A stretch of DNA of 15,757 bases from an uncultured Clostridia bacterium. GTDB taxonomy: Bacteria; Bacillota_A; Clostridia; Christensenellales; Aristaeellaceae. Where the stretch lies: positions 1 through 15,757 of the forward strand of contig CAMVBO010000009.1 of assembly GCA_947165745.1 (NCBI GenBank), written 5' to 3'. Positions 7,992-15,375 of this stretch are shown piece after piece (the stretch's first letter is position 1; the number at the start of each line of letters is the position of its first letter). The notes below the pieces were generated by a model. That model was not told the origin of the DNA. It saw only the letters and a program-made list of their open reading frames with translations, and made no database searches. The translations under genes were made by a program, and so were the position numbers.

Positions 7992-8055
7992 CGACCTGGA
8001 ACAATTTGGCAAGCCCGACCGTCCATAATGCAAACAACGCGGGAGGCGAAACGCT

Positions 8056-8994
8056 GTGAATGCCTGGATTTTCATGGGTTATGCCGTCATGGGCCTGGGC
8101 TGCCTGCTGGTGGTCATCGGGCTGATGGGCCGGCGCAACTGGAACCGCAAGCTGGAAAAGGAGCGCGCCCGGGCCACGGGCGTGGTGTCGGGCTACGCGC
8201 AGAAGACCAGCGGGCATCGCGGCTCGCCGGTGTGCGAGCCCATCATCAGCTTCATGGCCGACGGCGTGGAGCGCAAGGCGAACTGGAACGCCATCGTGCC
8301 GCTGAGCCAATGGCCCATCGGCCGTGAGGTGGAGCTGCTCTACGACCCCGACCACCCCGAGGACATCCACCTGGCCGAACAGGAAAGCGACTCCCCGCCC
8401 AACGGCATCATGCGCGGCGGCGCGATCCTGATCGCCATCGCGCTGGTGGCAATCGTCGGGCTGCGGCTGCTGTCCGGCAACGGCCTGATCGGCTCAAAGC
8501 CGGCCCGGAACGACAGCCTGCCCCGCATCTCCGTGTTCACCGGCGACCCTGAACGGGCGAAGGCAGGCTTCAGCTACACCCTGAATCAGGACGGCAGCGC
8601 CACCATCACCGGCTACACCGGCAGCGAGTCAGAGCTGATCCTGCCGATGATGATCGACGGGCAGCTGGTCACCGCCATCGGCCAGAGCGCCTTTGCCGGC
8701 AATCGAACCCTGGCGACAGTCACCGTGCCCGGCACCATTCGCACCATCCCCGCAGGCGCGTTCGCCGGGTGCCTGAGCCTGCATACCTTCAACCCGCTGC
8801 GCGGCGTGCAGCGCATCGAGAGCCTCGCCTTCACCGGCTGTCTGTCGCTTAAGGACGTCTACCTTCCGGAGAGCGTGACCGACATCGCGGACGACGCCTT
8901 CCCCGAGGACTGCGGGGCCACCTTCTATGCGGCCAAGGGCTCAGAAGCGGCGAAGTGGTGCGAGGAGCGCGGGTACGCTATGGAGGCGGAATGA
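8056..8994 (+). CDS. DUF3592-like membrane protein with BspA-type leucine-rich repeats
   Basis: A 312-residue protein starting with GTG; GGGAGG at 8041-8046 is 9 nt upstream. An internal in-frame ATG (8074) would remove part of the first membrane segment. Segment 6-24 is a membrane helix. Residues about 38-105 resemble DUF3592 (ARATGVVSGY, then VCEPIISF and GREVELLYDPDHPED). A second membrane helix is at 121-140. From about 170 the chain holds LRR_5 (BspA-like) repeats: ITGYTGSESELILP, AIGQSAFAGNRTLATVTVP, TIPAGAFAGCLSL, RIESLAFTGCLSLKDVYLP, DIADDAF. These repeats often serve surface binding. It sits 64 nt after the GT-C fusion with no clear promoter between, so cotranscription is likely. A role in the same surface process is inference; no biochemical function is known. 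Confidence 0.8.
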   Translation: MNAWIFMGYAVMGLGCLLVVIGLMGRRNWNRKLEKERARATGVVSGYAQKTSGHRGSPVCEPIISFMADGVERKANWNAIVPLSQWPIGREVELLYDPDHPEDIHLAEQESDSPPNGIMRGGAILIAIALVAIVGLRLLSGNGLIGSKPARNDSLPRISVFTGDPERAKAGFSYTLNQDGSATITGYTGSESELILPMMIDGQLVTAIGQSAFAGNRTLATVTVPGTIRTIPAGAFAGCLSLHTFNPLRGVQRIESLAFTGCLSLKDVYLPESVTDIADDAFPEDCGATFYAAKGSEAAKWCEERGYAMEAE

Positions 8995-8995
8995 A

Positions 8996-9037
8996 ACAGG
9001 GGCGGCCTCAAAACACTTGTTTTGAGGCCGCCCCTGT
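8996..9037. terminator. 19-bp perfect hairpin between convergent genes
   Basis: Bases 8996-9014 pair without mismatch with 9019-9037 around a 4-nt loop. It starts 2 nt after the stop of the leucine-rich-repeat gene and ends 12 nt before the stop of the convergent minus-strand gene. Neither side has a strong T tract directly after the stem (GTTGCTTCG on the + side), but position and strength suggest a bidirectional terminator or 3'-end stabiliser. Confidence 0.7.
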
Positions 9038-9049
9038 GTTGCTTCGATC

Positions 9050-9664
9050 TCACTTTTTTAGATAGTAATACTTCATCAGGCGCTCCCGCTCGGCCGGATC
9101 GCGCACCATGCCGATCAGCCGGGTCATGTTCCGAACCGTCACTTCGTTGATCGGCTCGCCCTTTTCCAGGCAGCGCTTTTGCAGGTATCGATTGTAGTTG
9201 AAGTAGCCCTTGCAGCTTTCAATCAGCTTTTTTAAGTGCTCGTCGTCCAGCCGCTGCGCCGCCTGGAACCGCATCTCATTGTTGATTTTGGTATGGATGA
9301 TGCTCTGGCCAAAGCTGTCGTGGATCGCCTTGTACAGCGCGTCCTGGTCCGTCTCCTCCGCCATGACCTTCAACAGATCGGCGTCCTTGACCTGCTGCGC
9401 TGCCTCTTCCCTGGCGCTCTTGCGCGCATAGCGTTTCACGCTGGCGTTCAGGTCGGCCCTGGCGATGTGATCCGTCAGCCTGTTCAGACCGATCTTGAGC
9501 CCCACATAGCCGGCGATGCCCGCGACGATGCCGAGTATGCCGTTGAGCTGGGTCGCCAACGCGGCCAACCCGAGTGCTGCGGCAATGATGAGGATGTTGC
9601 CCATCATGGACACGCCCGTCGCCACGGAGCTGTGCTCATACTTTTTCCATACGATAAACCACAT
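9050..9664 (-). CDS. Unrecognised small membrane protein with helical C-terminal domain
   Basis: A 204-residue protein that I do not recognise. Two adjacent hydrophobic segments are visible (about 21-40, MGNILIIAAALGLAALATQL, and 43-61), followed by a charged, mostly helical soluble part (65-204) that begins RLTDHIARADLN and ends with YYYLKK. No catalytic motif stands out. The start at 9664 is supported by GGGAGGA (complement of 9672-9678) 7 nt upstream; later methionines at residues 20 and 21 have no such site. It has its own good sigma-A-type promoter, divergent from that of comM, and is therefore a single-gene unit. The membrane location is likely; the function is unknown. Confidence 0.75.
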   Translation of the reverse strand: MWFIVWKKYEHSSVATGVSMMGNILIIAAALGLAALATQLNGILGIVAGIAGYVGLKIGLNRLTDHIARADLNASVKRYARKSAREEAAQQVKDADLLKVMAEETDQDALYKAIHDSFGQSIIHTKINNEMRFQAAQRLDDEHLKKLIESCKGYFNYNRYLQKRCLEKGEPINEVTVRNMTRLIGMVRDPAERERLMKYYYLKK

Positions 9665-9701
9665 CGCCTATTCCTCCCTGAATTTCGTTTTCCATATAAT
9701 A

Positions 9702-9730
9702 ACTATAACACATTCTTAAACATGCGTCAA
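9702..9730 (-). promoter_or_regulatory. Promoter of the minus-strand membrane protein gene
   Basis: On the minus strand, TTGACG (9730-9725) and TATAGT (9707-9702) are separated by exactly 17 nt. A TG one base before the -10 makes it an extended -10 (TGTTATAGT). The expected start is near 9695, giving a leader of about 30 nt that contains the Shine-Dalgarno. Confidence 0.75.
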
Positions 9731-9765
9731 GGCCGGCGCGGGCTCTGCCCAGGCGGCGTTTGCTA

Positions 9766-9794
9766 TTGCCACGCGCCGCATTTTTGCGTATAAT
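9766..9794 (+). promoter_or_regulatory. Promoter of comM
   Basis: TTGCCA (9766-9771) and a consensus TATAAT (9789-9794) are 17 nt apart. The transcript should start near 9801, about 28 nt before the chosen comM start. The -35 boxes of this promoter and of the divergent one are only about 35 bp apart, so the two could influence each other. Confidence 0.8.
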
Positions 9795-9828
9795 AACATT
9801 GTATATTTGTGCAATGGAGGATGACAGC

Positions 9829-11358
9829 ATGCTCGCGTTCGTATCCAGCTGCGGCCTGACCGGCATCGACGGCTTCAAGGTGTCGGTAGAGATCAACCTG
9901 GCCCACGGCATGCCCCAGTTCGACATCGTCGGCCTGCCGGACGCCTCGGTAAAGGAGAGCCGGGAGCGGGTGCGGGCGGCGCTGAAGAACAGTGGCTACC
10001 AGTTTCCCGCCGAGCGCGTGACCGTGAACCTGGCCCCGGCGGACATGAAAAAGGAGGGCCCCGCCTTCGACCTGCCCATCGCGCTGGGCATGCTGGCCTG
10101 CATGGGGCTGATCGACCAGGAAGCCCTCAACGGCCTGTGCGTGTTCGGCGAGCTGTCGCTGAACGGCGCGGTGCGGCCCGTGCGCGGCGCGCTGCCCATG
10201 GTGATCTCAGAATTGGAGCGGGGCGTGAAACGCTTTCTGCTGCCCGCCGGGAACGCCGGTGAAGTGAGCTGCATCGAGGGCGCGGAGATCATCCCGGCGG
10301 ACACCCTCGCCGCCGCCGCCCGCCACCTGACCGGCGAGCTGCCCATCCGGCCGCTTGAGCCCCTGGCCTATCGCCAACTGATCAGCCGCCGCCAGTTCAG
10401 CGAGGATTTCTGCCACGTGAAGGGCCAGGCCAAGGCCAAGCGGGCGCTGGAAATCGCCGCCGCCGGGGGCCATAACGTGCTTTTGATCGGCCCGCCGGGC
10501 AGCGGCAAGACGCTGATGGCCCGGTGCATGCCCACGATATTGCCGGACATGACCTTCGAGGAGGCCCTGGAAACCACGCGCATCCACTCCGCGGCCGGCA
10601 TCGTGCCGCCCACGGGGTTGCTCACCGAGCGCCCCTTCCGCTCGCCCCACCACACCGCCAGCCACGCCAGCCTCGTCGGGGGCGGCCCCAACGCCCTGCC
10701 CGGGGAGATCAGCAAGGCCCACAACGGCGTGCTGTTCCTGGACGAGCTGCCGGAATACCGCCGGGACGTGCTGGAGGCCTTGCGCCAGCCCATGGAGGAC
10801 GGCTTCGTGACCATCACCCGGGTCAGCGCCCAGAGCACCTATCCCAGCCGGTTCGTGCTGGTGTGCAGCATGAACCCCTGCCCCTGCGGGAACCTCGGCA
10901 GCCGCACCCAGCAGTGCCGGTGCACGCCCAACGAGATAAGAAGGTATTTGAACAAGATCTCCGGCCCGCTGCTGGACCGGATCGACATGCACATCGAGGT
11001 GGAATCCATCCCGGCGGAAAAGCTGTCTGAAATCGGCTTGTCCGAATCCAGCGACAGCATCCGCCAGCGCGTGGAAGCCGCGAGGGAGGTGCAGCTCAAG
11101 CGCTACGCGTCCATCGGTATCCACGCAAATGCCGAGCTGAACGCCCGCACGCTGGCCGGGGCCTGCCGAATGACCCCTGCGGCCCAGGACCTGCTGCTGG
11201 CCTCCACGGAGCGATTGAAGCTGTCCAACCGGGCCTATACTCGCATCCTCAAGGTCGCGCGGACCATCTGCGACCTGGACGGTTTGGAACTTATCGACGA
11301 GGCCCAGATCGCCGAGGCCGTGCAGTATCGCACGCTGGATCGGAAGTACTGGGGATAG
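9829..11358 (+). CDS. comM: YifB/ComM family Mg-chelatase-like AAA+ ATPase
   Basis: A 509-residue ATPase of the ComM/YifB family. In naturally competent bacteria ComM is a hexameric helicase that promotes branch migration during recombination of incoming DNA; the role in Clostridia is less studied. Domains in order: N-terminal ChlI-type domain (1-170, with VGLPDASVKESRERVRAAL and VNLAPAD), AAA+ core with Walker A GPPGSGKT (221-228) and Walker B VLFLDE (301-306), a cysteine cluster CPCG plus CRC (C351, C353, C363, C365) that may bind metal, and the C-terminal domain (LSNRAYTRILKVARTI). ATG 9829 fits the family N-terminus MLA...GIDG and has GGAGG 8 nt upstream; an ATG at 9760 lies before the promoter -10 and is rejected. 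Length equals the usual 500-510. Confidence 0.95.
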   Translation: MLAFVSSCGLTGIDGFKVSVEINLAHGMPQFDIVGLPDASVKESRERVRAALKNSGYQFPAERVTVNLAPADMKKEGPAFDLPIALGMLACMGLIDQEALNGLCVFGELSLNGAVRPVRGALPMVISELERGVKRFLLPAGNAGEVSCIEGAEIIPADTLAAAARHLTGELPIRPLEPLAYRQLISRRQFSEDFCHVKGQAKAKRALEIAAAGGHNVLLIGPPGSGKTLMARCMPTILPDMTFEEALETTRIHSAAGIVPPTGLLTERPFRSPHHTASHASLVGGGPNALPGEISKAHNGVLFLDELPEYRRDVLEALRQPMEDGFVTITRVSAQSTYPSRFVLVCSMNPCPCGNLGSRTQQCRCTPNEIRRYLNKISGPLLDRIDMHIEVESIPAEKLSEIGLSESSDSIRQRVEAAREVQLKRYASIGIHANAELNARTLAGACRMTPAAQDLLLASTERLKLSNRAYTRILKVARTICDLDGLELIDEAQIAEAVQYRTLDRKYWG

Positions 11359-11375
11359 CCGGGGCAGGGCCCCGG
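11359..11375 (+). other. 7-bp GC hairpin directly after the comM stop
   Basis: CCGGGGC (11359-11365) pairs with GCCCCGG (11369-11375) around a 3-nt loop, starting on the first base after the TAG. No T tract follows (ACCCCGTTC), so it is not a standard terminator. It may stabilise the 3' end or allow readthrough into yfhO. Confidence 0.4.
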
Positions 11376-11402
11376 ACCCCGTTCGCTGCCGCGCTTTCAC
11401 TC

Positions 11403-11436
11403 CCGCCGGGTCGGCTCAGCAACGGCCTCCCGGCGG
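11403..11436. other. 8-bp GC stem upstream of yfhO
   Basis: CCGCCGGG (11403-11410) pairs with CCCGGCGG (11429-11436) around an 18-nt loop. The stem ends 1 nt before an in-frame ATG at 11438 and would cover any ribosome-binding region for it, which supports the downstream start at 11474. No promoter is seen in the 115-bp gap. Confidence 0.4.
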
Positions 11437-11473
11437 CATGAGCCATCAAATTCATCGAGAGGAAGAAATCCGA

Positions 11474-14176
11474 ATGAGCCGACCGACCTTCGCCCGCGCT
11501 TTTCTGCGATACACGATACTGTTTCTGATCGTCCTTGCGATCATACTGGCGCCGATGCTCATCAAGGGCAAGGTCTTCGTCCACAATTCCGATGGCGTCA
11601 GCCAGCACGTGCCCTTCATGCAGTTTTATGCCCGTTGGCTGCGGGACACGGCCTCTGCGATCATACACGGACAGCCCGTGGCCATGTACTCCCACACCAT
11701 GGGCTACGGCTCGGACATACTGTACGCGCTGAACTGGTACGGCATGGGCGACCCGCTGAACCTGCTGTACGTGTGCTTCGGCCCGTCCCGCATCCTGCTG
11801 GGCTATACCGTCATACACATCCTGCGCGTCTATCTGGCGGGACTGGCCATGCTGCTGTTGATCCGCCGTTTCGGGAAGCTCGACCGGTACAGCCCCTTCG
11901 CCGGGTGTGCCTACGCCTTCGGCGCCTTCGCGTTTTCGGTGGGCCTGTTGCAGCACCCCATCTTCATCAACCCCATGATCCAGCTGCCCATGCTGATCGT
12001 CGGCATCGACCGCGTGCTCAAGCGGGAATCCGGCGTGCCGTTCATACTGTCCGTCGCCTGGACGGCGCTGTGCGGATACTATTTCCTGTACATGTGCAGC
12101 GTCTTCCTGTTCCTGTTCGCCCTCATCTGGCACTTTGACGTCAACAGGAGCCATGCCTGGCGCACGCTGCCCGCGCTGTTCGGAAAGAGCATGATATACT
12201 ACCTGGTCGGCCTGTGCCTCGCGGGACCGGTGTTCTTTCCCTCGTGCCTCGGGTTCCTGCACGGCGGGCGCGCCGGCGAAGTGATGGCGCTGCCGACGCT
12301 TTCGATCAACTGGGCACAGCGCCTGTTTGCCCTGCCGCTGAGCATCATGGCACCCCTCACGAAGGGCACCAATCAGCCCGCCATGCTCTGGCTGGGCGGC
12401 CTGTTGACCCTGCTCAGCCTCAAGAAGCACCGCTTCGGCGTGCGAACGCTGTGCCTCTGCGCCTTTGTGATGCTGGCATGCCCCCTGACCGACTACCTTA
12501 TGAACGGCTTTGCCTACCCCACCAGCCGCTGGACGTTCGGCCCGGGCATTCTGATCGTGGCGCTGGGCATCGCAGGGCTTTCAAAGCTGGCAGCCATGAC
12601 CCGGCGCCAGCGGATCGCCGTCGACGCGTTCTCCTGGATCATGATCGTCTATTTCACCGCCAGGGTCGCCATGATCTTCGTTAAAAACCACTTTGCCCTC
12701 ACGCGCGACACGCTCGAAGGCGCCGCCTATCCGGGCTTTGTCGCCGCGGGCTTCTTCGTCTCCTGGGCCGCGATCCGCTGGGTCAATTCCCGGCGCTTCC
12801 AAGCCCGGGAGCATGCTCAGGCAAGGGGCAGGCAGGCCCTCGCGTGCGTCATGCTGGCCAGCGTCATCGCCACTTGCTACCTGTGGGAAGTGCCGCGCAT
12901 GATGACCAACACCTACCAGACCCCGTCCCGGATCATGGAGGGCATCTATGGCGCGTCTCCCCTCAACGATCCCGCGCTGCAGGGCGCCGAAGGCTTCGTG
13001 CGGGTGGATTGCGACGTCAGCGCCCAGACGCACCGCAACGACACCGTCACCTCAAACGTGTCCTGCACCCAGTTCTACAACAGCACGCTGGCCGAATCGC
13101 TGTACAACGGCGTGAATGAAATGGCGCTTCCGATGTTCATATGCAACAACCTGTGCGGGCTGAACAGCCGCGCGCCGCTGGAAGCGCTCTGGTCGGTCAG
13201 CCACTACGTCCGAAGCGTCGAGGGCGGGAACATGGCCCCCGTTCCCTACGGGTTCGAGCGGATCAAGGCGAACGAGCGCTATGAAGTCTATAAAAACACG
13301 CTGGCGCTGCCGTTCGGTTACACCACGGACGCCTATGTGCTCGATGAGGAGTATGCGGCGGCCAGCGCCGTCGAAAAGCAGTGGACGCTGCTCCAGGGCG
13401 CCACGCTGGCCAGGGAGGACGCCAGTCTCAGGCATATCGAGCCGGAATACGCCTTCACCCGTCCGGAGCTGTCCATGGATTGCGGCGAAGGCGTGGAATG
13501 GCTGAACGGCACCCTGACGGCCCGGGAGGGCGGCCAGATGACGCTCCGGTTCGAAGGCCCGGAAAACTGCGAGGCGTACCTGGAAATCGGGGATTTACGC
13601 TATGAAAAGTACGACTCCAACACGATCGTATGGAACATTCGCGGCGAGGCGCTGGACTACAACGTCGCCTTCTCCACGCCCGACCATCATCAGTTCTCCA
13701 GGCAGTCCAACCTGCTGATCCAGCTGGGCTGCGGCGCGCAGGCGCGGCGGGAGGTCACCGTCACGTTCCGGCAGGGCTTCAAAGCCCGCCTGGGCGAGCT
13801 GAGCGTGGTCTGCCAGCCGATGGCCGGCCTTAAGGCCCGCCTGGACGCGCTGCGGAGCCATGCCATGACCCGGGTGGCGCTGGATGTGAACCAAATCCGG
13901 GGCGAGGTTCAGGTCGACAAGGATTCCGTGCTCATACTGCCGCTGCCGTACAGCGCCGGCTGGATCGCCTCCGTCGACGAAAAGCGGGTAGACACTTTCC
14001 CGTCCGGAACGGCGTTCACCGCCCTGAAGCTGCCTGCCGGGGAACACCGCGTGACGCTGCGCTATCACACGCCGGGATTCTGCGCCGGCGTGATCGCCCT
14101 GGCGATCAGCCTGATTGCCATTGCCGCAATCGCCCTGCTGGAGCGAAGGCGAAAGAAGGAAAACCCTGAGAAGTGA
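11474..14176 (+). CDS. yfhO: YfhO family GT-C membrane glycosyltransferase
   Basis: A 900-residue polytopic membrane protein of the YfhO family (B. subtilis YfhO is about 860 residues and is implicated in glycosylation of lipoteichoic acid with a lipid-phosphate sugar). Visible traits: first membrane helix at 11-30; conserved extracellular NSDGVSQHVPF with D40, a likely catalytic acid; GYGSDILYALNWYGMGDPLNLL; roughly a dozen hydrophobic segments to about residue 440; a large extracellular part; the late motif PYSAGW with LPAGEHRVTLRY; a last helix near 870-888 and a basic tail. I chose ATG 11474, with GAGAGGA (11457-11463) 10 nt upstream; ATG 11438 has a weak site inside a GC hairpin and would add 12 polar residues. 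No promoter is visible, so readthrough from comM is possible. Substrate is not known. Confidence 0.88.
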   Translation: MSRPTFARAFLRYTILFLIVLAIILAPMLIKGKVFVHNSDGVSQHVPFMQFYARWLRDTASAIIHGQPVAMYSHTMGYGSDILYALNWYGMGDPLNLLYVCFGPSRILLGYTVIHILRVYLAGLAMLLLIRRFGKLDRYSPFAGCAYAFGAFAFSVGLLQHPIFINPMIQLPMLIVGIDRVLKRESGVPFILSVAWTALCGYYFLYMCSVFLFLFALIWHFDVNRSHAWRTLPALFGKSMIYYLVGLCLAGPVFFPSCLGFLHGGRAGEVMALPTLSINWAQRLFALPLSIMAPLTKGTNQPAMLWLGGLLTLLSLKKHRFGVRTLCLCAFVMLACPLTDYLMNGFAYPTSRWTFGPGILIVALGIAGLSKLAAMTRRQRIAVDAFSWIMIVYFTARVAMIFVKNHFALTRDTLEGAAYPGFVAAGFFVSWAAIRWVNSRRFQAREHAQARGRQALACVMLASVIATCYLWEVPRMMTNTYQTPSRIMEGIYGASPLNDPALQGAEGFVRVDCDVSAQTHRNDTVTSNVSCTQFYNSTLAESLYNGVNEMALPMFICNNLCGLNSRAPLEALWSVSHYVRSVEGGNMAPVPYGFERIKANERYEVYKNTLALPFGYTTDAYVLDEEYAAASAVEKQWTLLQGATLAREDASLRHIEPEYAFTRPELSMDCGEGVEWLNGTLTAREGGQMTLRFEGPENCEAYLEIGDLRYEKYDSNTIVWNIRGEALDYNVAFSTPDHHQFSRQSNLLIQLGCGAQARREVTVTFRQGFKARLGELSVVCQPMAGLKARLDALRSHAMTRVALDVNQIRGEVQVDKDSVLILPLPYSAGWIASVDEKRVDTFPSGTAFTALKLPAGEHRVTLRYHTPGFCAGVIALAISLIAIAAIALLERRRKKENPEK

Positions 14177-14181
14177 CACGT

Positions 14182-14217
14182 AAAGGCCGATCAGCGCCAC
14201 GCGCCGACCGGCCTTTT
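14182..14217. terminator. Bidirectional terminator between yfhO and nadE
   Basis: AAAGGCCG (14182-14189) pairs with CGGCCTTT (14209-14216); an inner TC/GA and GCG/CGC extend it with two A-C mismatches to a 5-nt loop. TTTT on the + side and the AAA at the 5' foot (TTT on the minus strand) suit termination of both convergent genes, whose stops are at 14176 and 14239. Confidence 0.8.
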
Positions 14218-14238
14218 CATGGGTGCGTTTATCCGGCT

Positions 14239-15009
14239 TCAATTCCCTCCAAAGGGGTCCAGGATCGTCGGCATGCGCCGCTTGTGCATATTGGCGGCTT
14301 CCCGGGCGCGGATCTTCGCGTCGGTGCCGGCATCGCCGCAGCCGCCCAGGCGGATGTACTTGTGGATATCGGCATAGCTCAGGCCCATCTTCGCCTCGTC
14401 GCTCATGCCGGACAGGCCGTCCGTGGGCGTCTTTTCCACCAGTTTCCCCGGCAGCTCCGGCATCGTCAGTCCCACGGCCACCACCTCCACGCTGGTCAGC
14501 GCCCCCAGCAGTGAAAAATCACAGGAGGTGTCGCCATCCTTGGTGCAATAGCCCACGGTGGCCTCGGAGAGATTGCCCGTGCCCACCAGCCGCGCGCCCA
14601 GGCTCTGGGCAATGCAGCGCAGGGCCGTCATGCGCAGGCGGGGTCCGACGTTGATGTCCGCCTCGCGGCTGGCGGGCACGGCAAACTCGCCATCAGCGGC
14701 GTCGGCTTTGACCGCCGCGCGCAGAGCCTCGTGCGTTGCGCCGATGTTCAGCGTGCGACGGGGAATGCCCAGCGCCGCGCACACCCGGCGGGAATCCGCG
14801 ATGTCGGCCTGCTCGCCGTCGGGCAGCATCACGCCGTAGACGTTCTCCCGGCCCAGCGCGCGGGCACAGATCGCCGCCGCCACGCTGGAATCCTTGCCGC
14901 CGGAGATACCGACGACGACCCGGGCAAAACCCTGCTCCGCCGCCAGCGCCCGCAGCGCCGAGATCAGCCCGTCCCGGGCCGCGACGGGGTCGAAATGATA
15001 TGCGTTCAT
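14239..15009 (-). CDS. nadE: Ammonia-dependent NAD+ synthetase
   Basis: A 256-residue enzyme for the last step of NAD synthesis: it adenylates nicotinic acid adenine dinucleotide and amidates it with ammonia in the cytoplasm. The PP-loop SGGKDSS is at 36-42; a VGPRLRM segment (121-127) and GTGNLSE (143-149) with TKDGD mark the substrate sites; KTPTDGLSGMSDE (193-205) is the conserved loop. No N-terminal glutaminase domain is present, so it must use free ammonia or a separate partner. The start at 15009 has AGGAG (complement of 15017-15021) 7 nt upstream. A TATAAT promoter lies about 180 nt upstream, so the leader includes hairpin repeat copy 2. It is convergent with yfhO. Confidence 0.94.
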   Translation of the reverse strand: MNAYHFDPVAARDGLISALRALAAEQGFARVVVGISGGKDSSVAAAICARALGRENVYGVMLPDGEQADIADSRRVCAALGIPRRTLNIGATHEALRAAVKADAADGEFAVPASREADINVGPRLRMTALRCIAQSLGARLVGTGNLSEATVGYCTKDGDTSCDFSLLGALTSVEVVAVGLTMPELPGKLVEKTPTDGLSGMSDEAKMGLSYADIHKYIRLGGCGDAGTDAKIRAREAANMHKRRMPTILDPFGGN

Positions 15010-15084
15010 GGTATCGCTCCTGTCTGGGAAACTCCTTCGGCGCCGGGCGAAACGACGCTGCGCCTTCCGGGTGTGGGCGGACGG

Positions 15085-15137
15085 CGACCTCTTCCATTTT
15101 GCGCTGCGCGCAATCCGCCTTCCCCATAGGGGAAGGC
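15085..15137. repeat. Hairpin repeat element, copy 2, in the nadE leader
   Basis: Contains CGACCTCTTCC, then a 6-bp stem TTGCGC-TGC-GCGCAA (15099-15113), then a perfect 9-bp stem (15117-15125 with 15129-15137, loop ATA). Positions 15085-15123 match 962-1000 in flanks and spacing, with a different but still paired stem. If the promoter call is right, it is transcribed as part of the nadE leader. Confidence 0.55.
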
Positions 15138-15193
15138 TGTGCCGCCCCCGATACTAAAGCACGGCAGCCGTCGCACCCTGTTCCCTGTTCCCC

Positions 15194-15223
15194 ATTATAC
15201 CACACCTCCCCCCATCCCCGCAA
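15194..15223 (-). promoter_or_regulatory. Promoter of nadE
   Basis: On the minus strand a consensus TATAAT (15199-15194) is preceded by TGG, forming an extended -10 (TGGTATAAT). A weak -35 TTGCGG (15223-15218) is 18 nt upstream. Expected start near 15187, about 178 nt before the nadE ATG. Confidence 0.65.
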
Positions 15224-15280
15224 TTTCCGATAATTTCTTACATATTTTATATTCCCTTTTCCCGCGAAGCCAGTTTGCGC

Positions 15281-15309
15281 TTGTGCTTTGAGAAAAAGTG
15301 TGCTATATT
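15281..15309 (+). promoter_or_regulatory. Promoter of the family 2 glycosyltransferase gene
   Basis: TATATT (15304-15309) with TGC directly upstream forms an extended -10. A weak -35 TTGTGC (15281-15286) is 17 nt away. The region is AT-rich in contrast to its surroundings. It is divergent from the nadE promoter. Confidence 0.55.
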
Positions 15310-15329
15310 TTATCAGAGAAATTTTGCCC

Positions 15330-15350
15330 TCGGGGCGAAAACGCCCCCGA
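15330..15350 (+). other. Leader hairpin before the family 2 glycosyltransferase
   Basis: TCGGGGCG (15330-15337) pairs with CGCCCC-C-GA (15342-15350) with one bulged C and an AAAA loop. It lies between the -10 and the ribosome-binding site (AAGGAG, 15359-15364). No T tract follows, so it is not a terminator; it may affect mRNA stability or translation. Confidence 0.4.
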
Positions 15351-15375
15351 AGCGGCAGAAGGAGTCGCGACACCA

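Noticed and set aside
8006..8029. TTGGCA and CATAAT as a promoter for the DUF3592-LRR gene
   Set aside because: The spacer is only 12 nt, too short for a sigma-A-type promoter.
6600..8075. Long minus-strand open frame opposite the second half of the GT-C fusion
   Set aside because: It is antisense to a gene with clear family motifs. The product is rich in H, Q, G and R without domain pattern, as expected for an antisense frame in GC-rich DNA, and no promoter or Shine-Dalgarno supports it.
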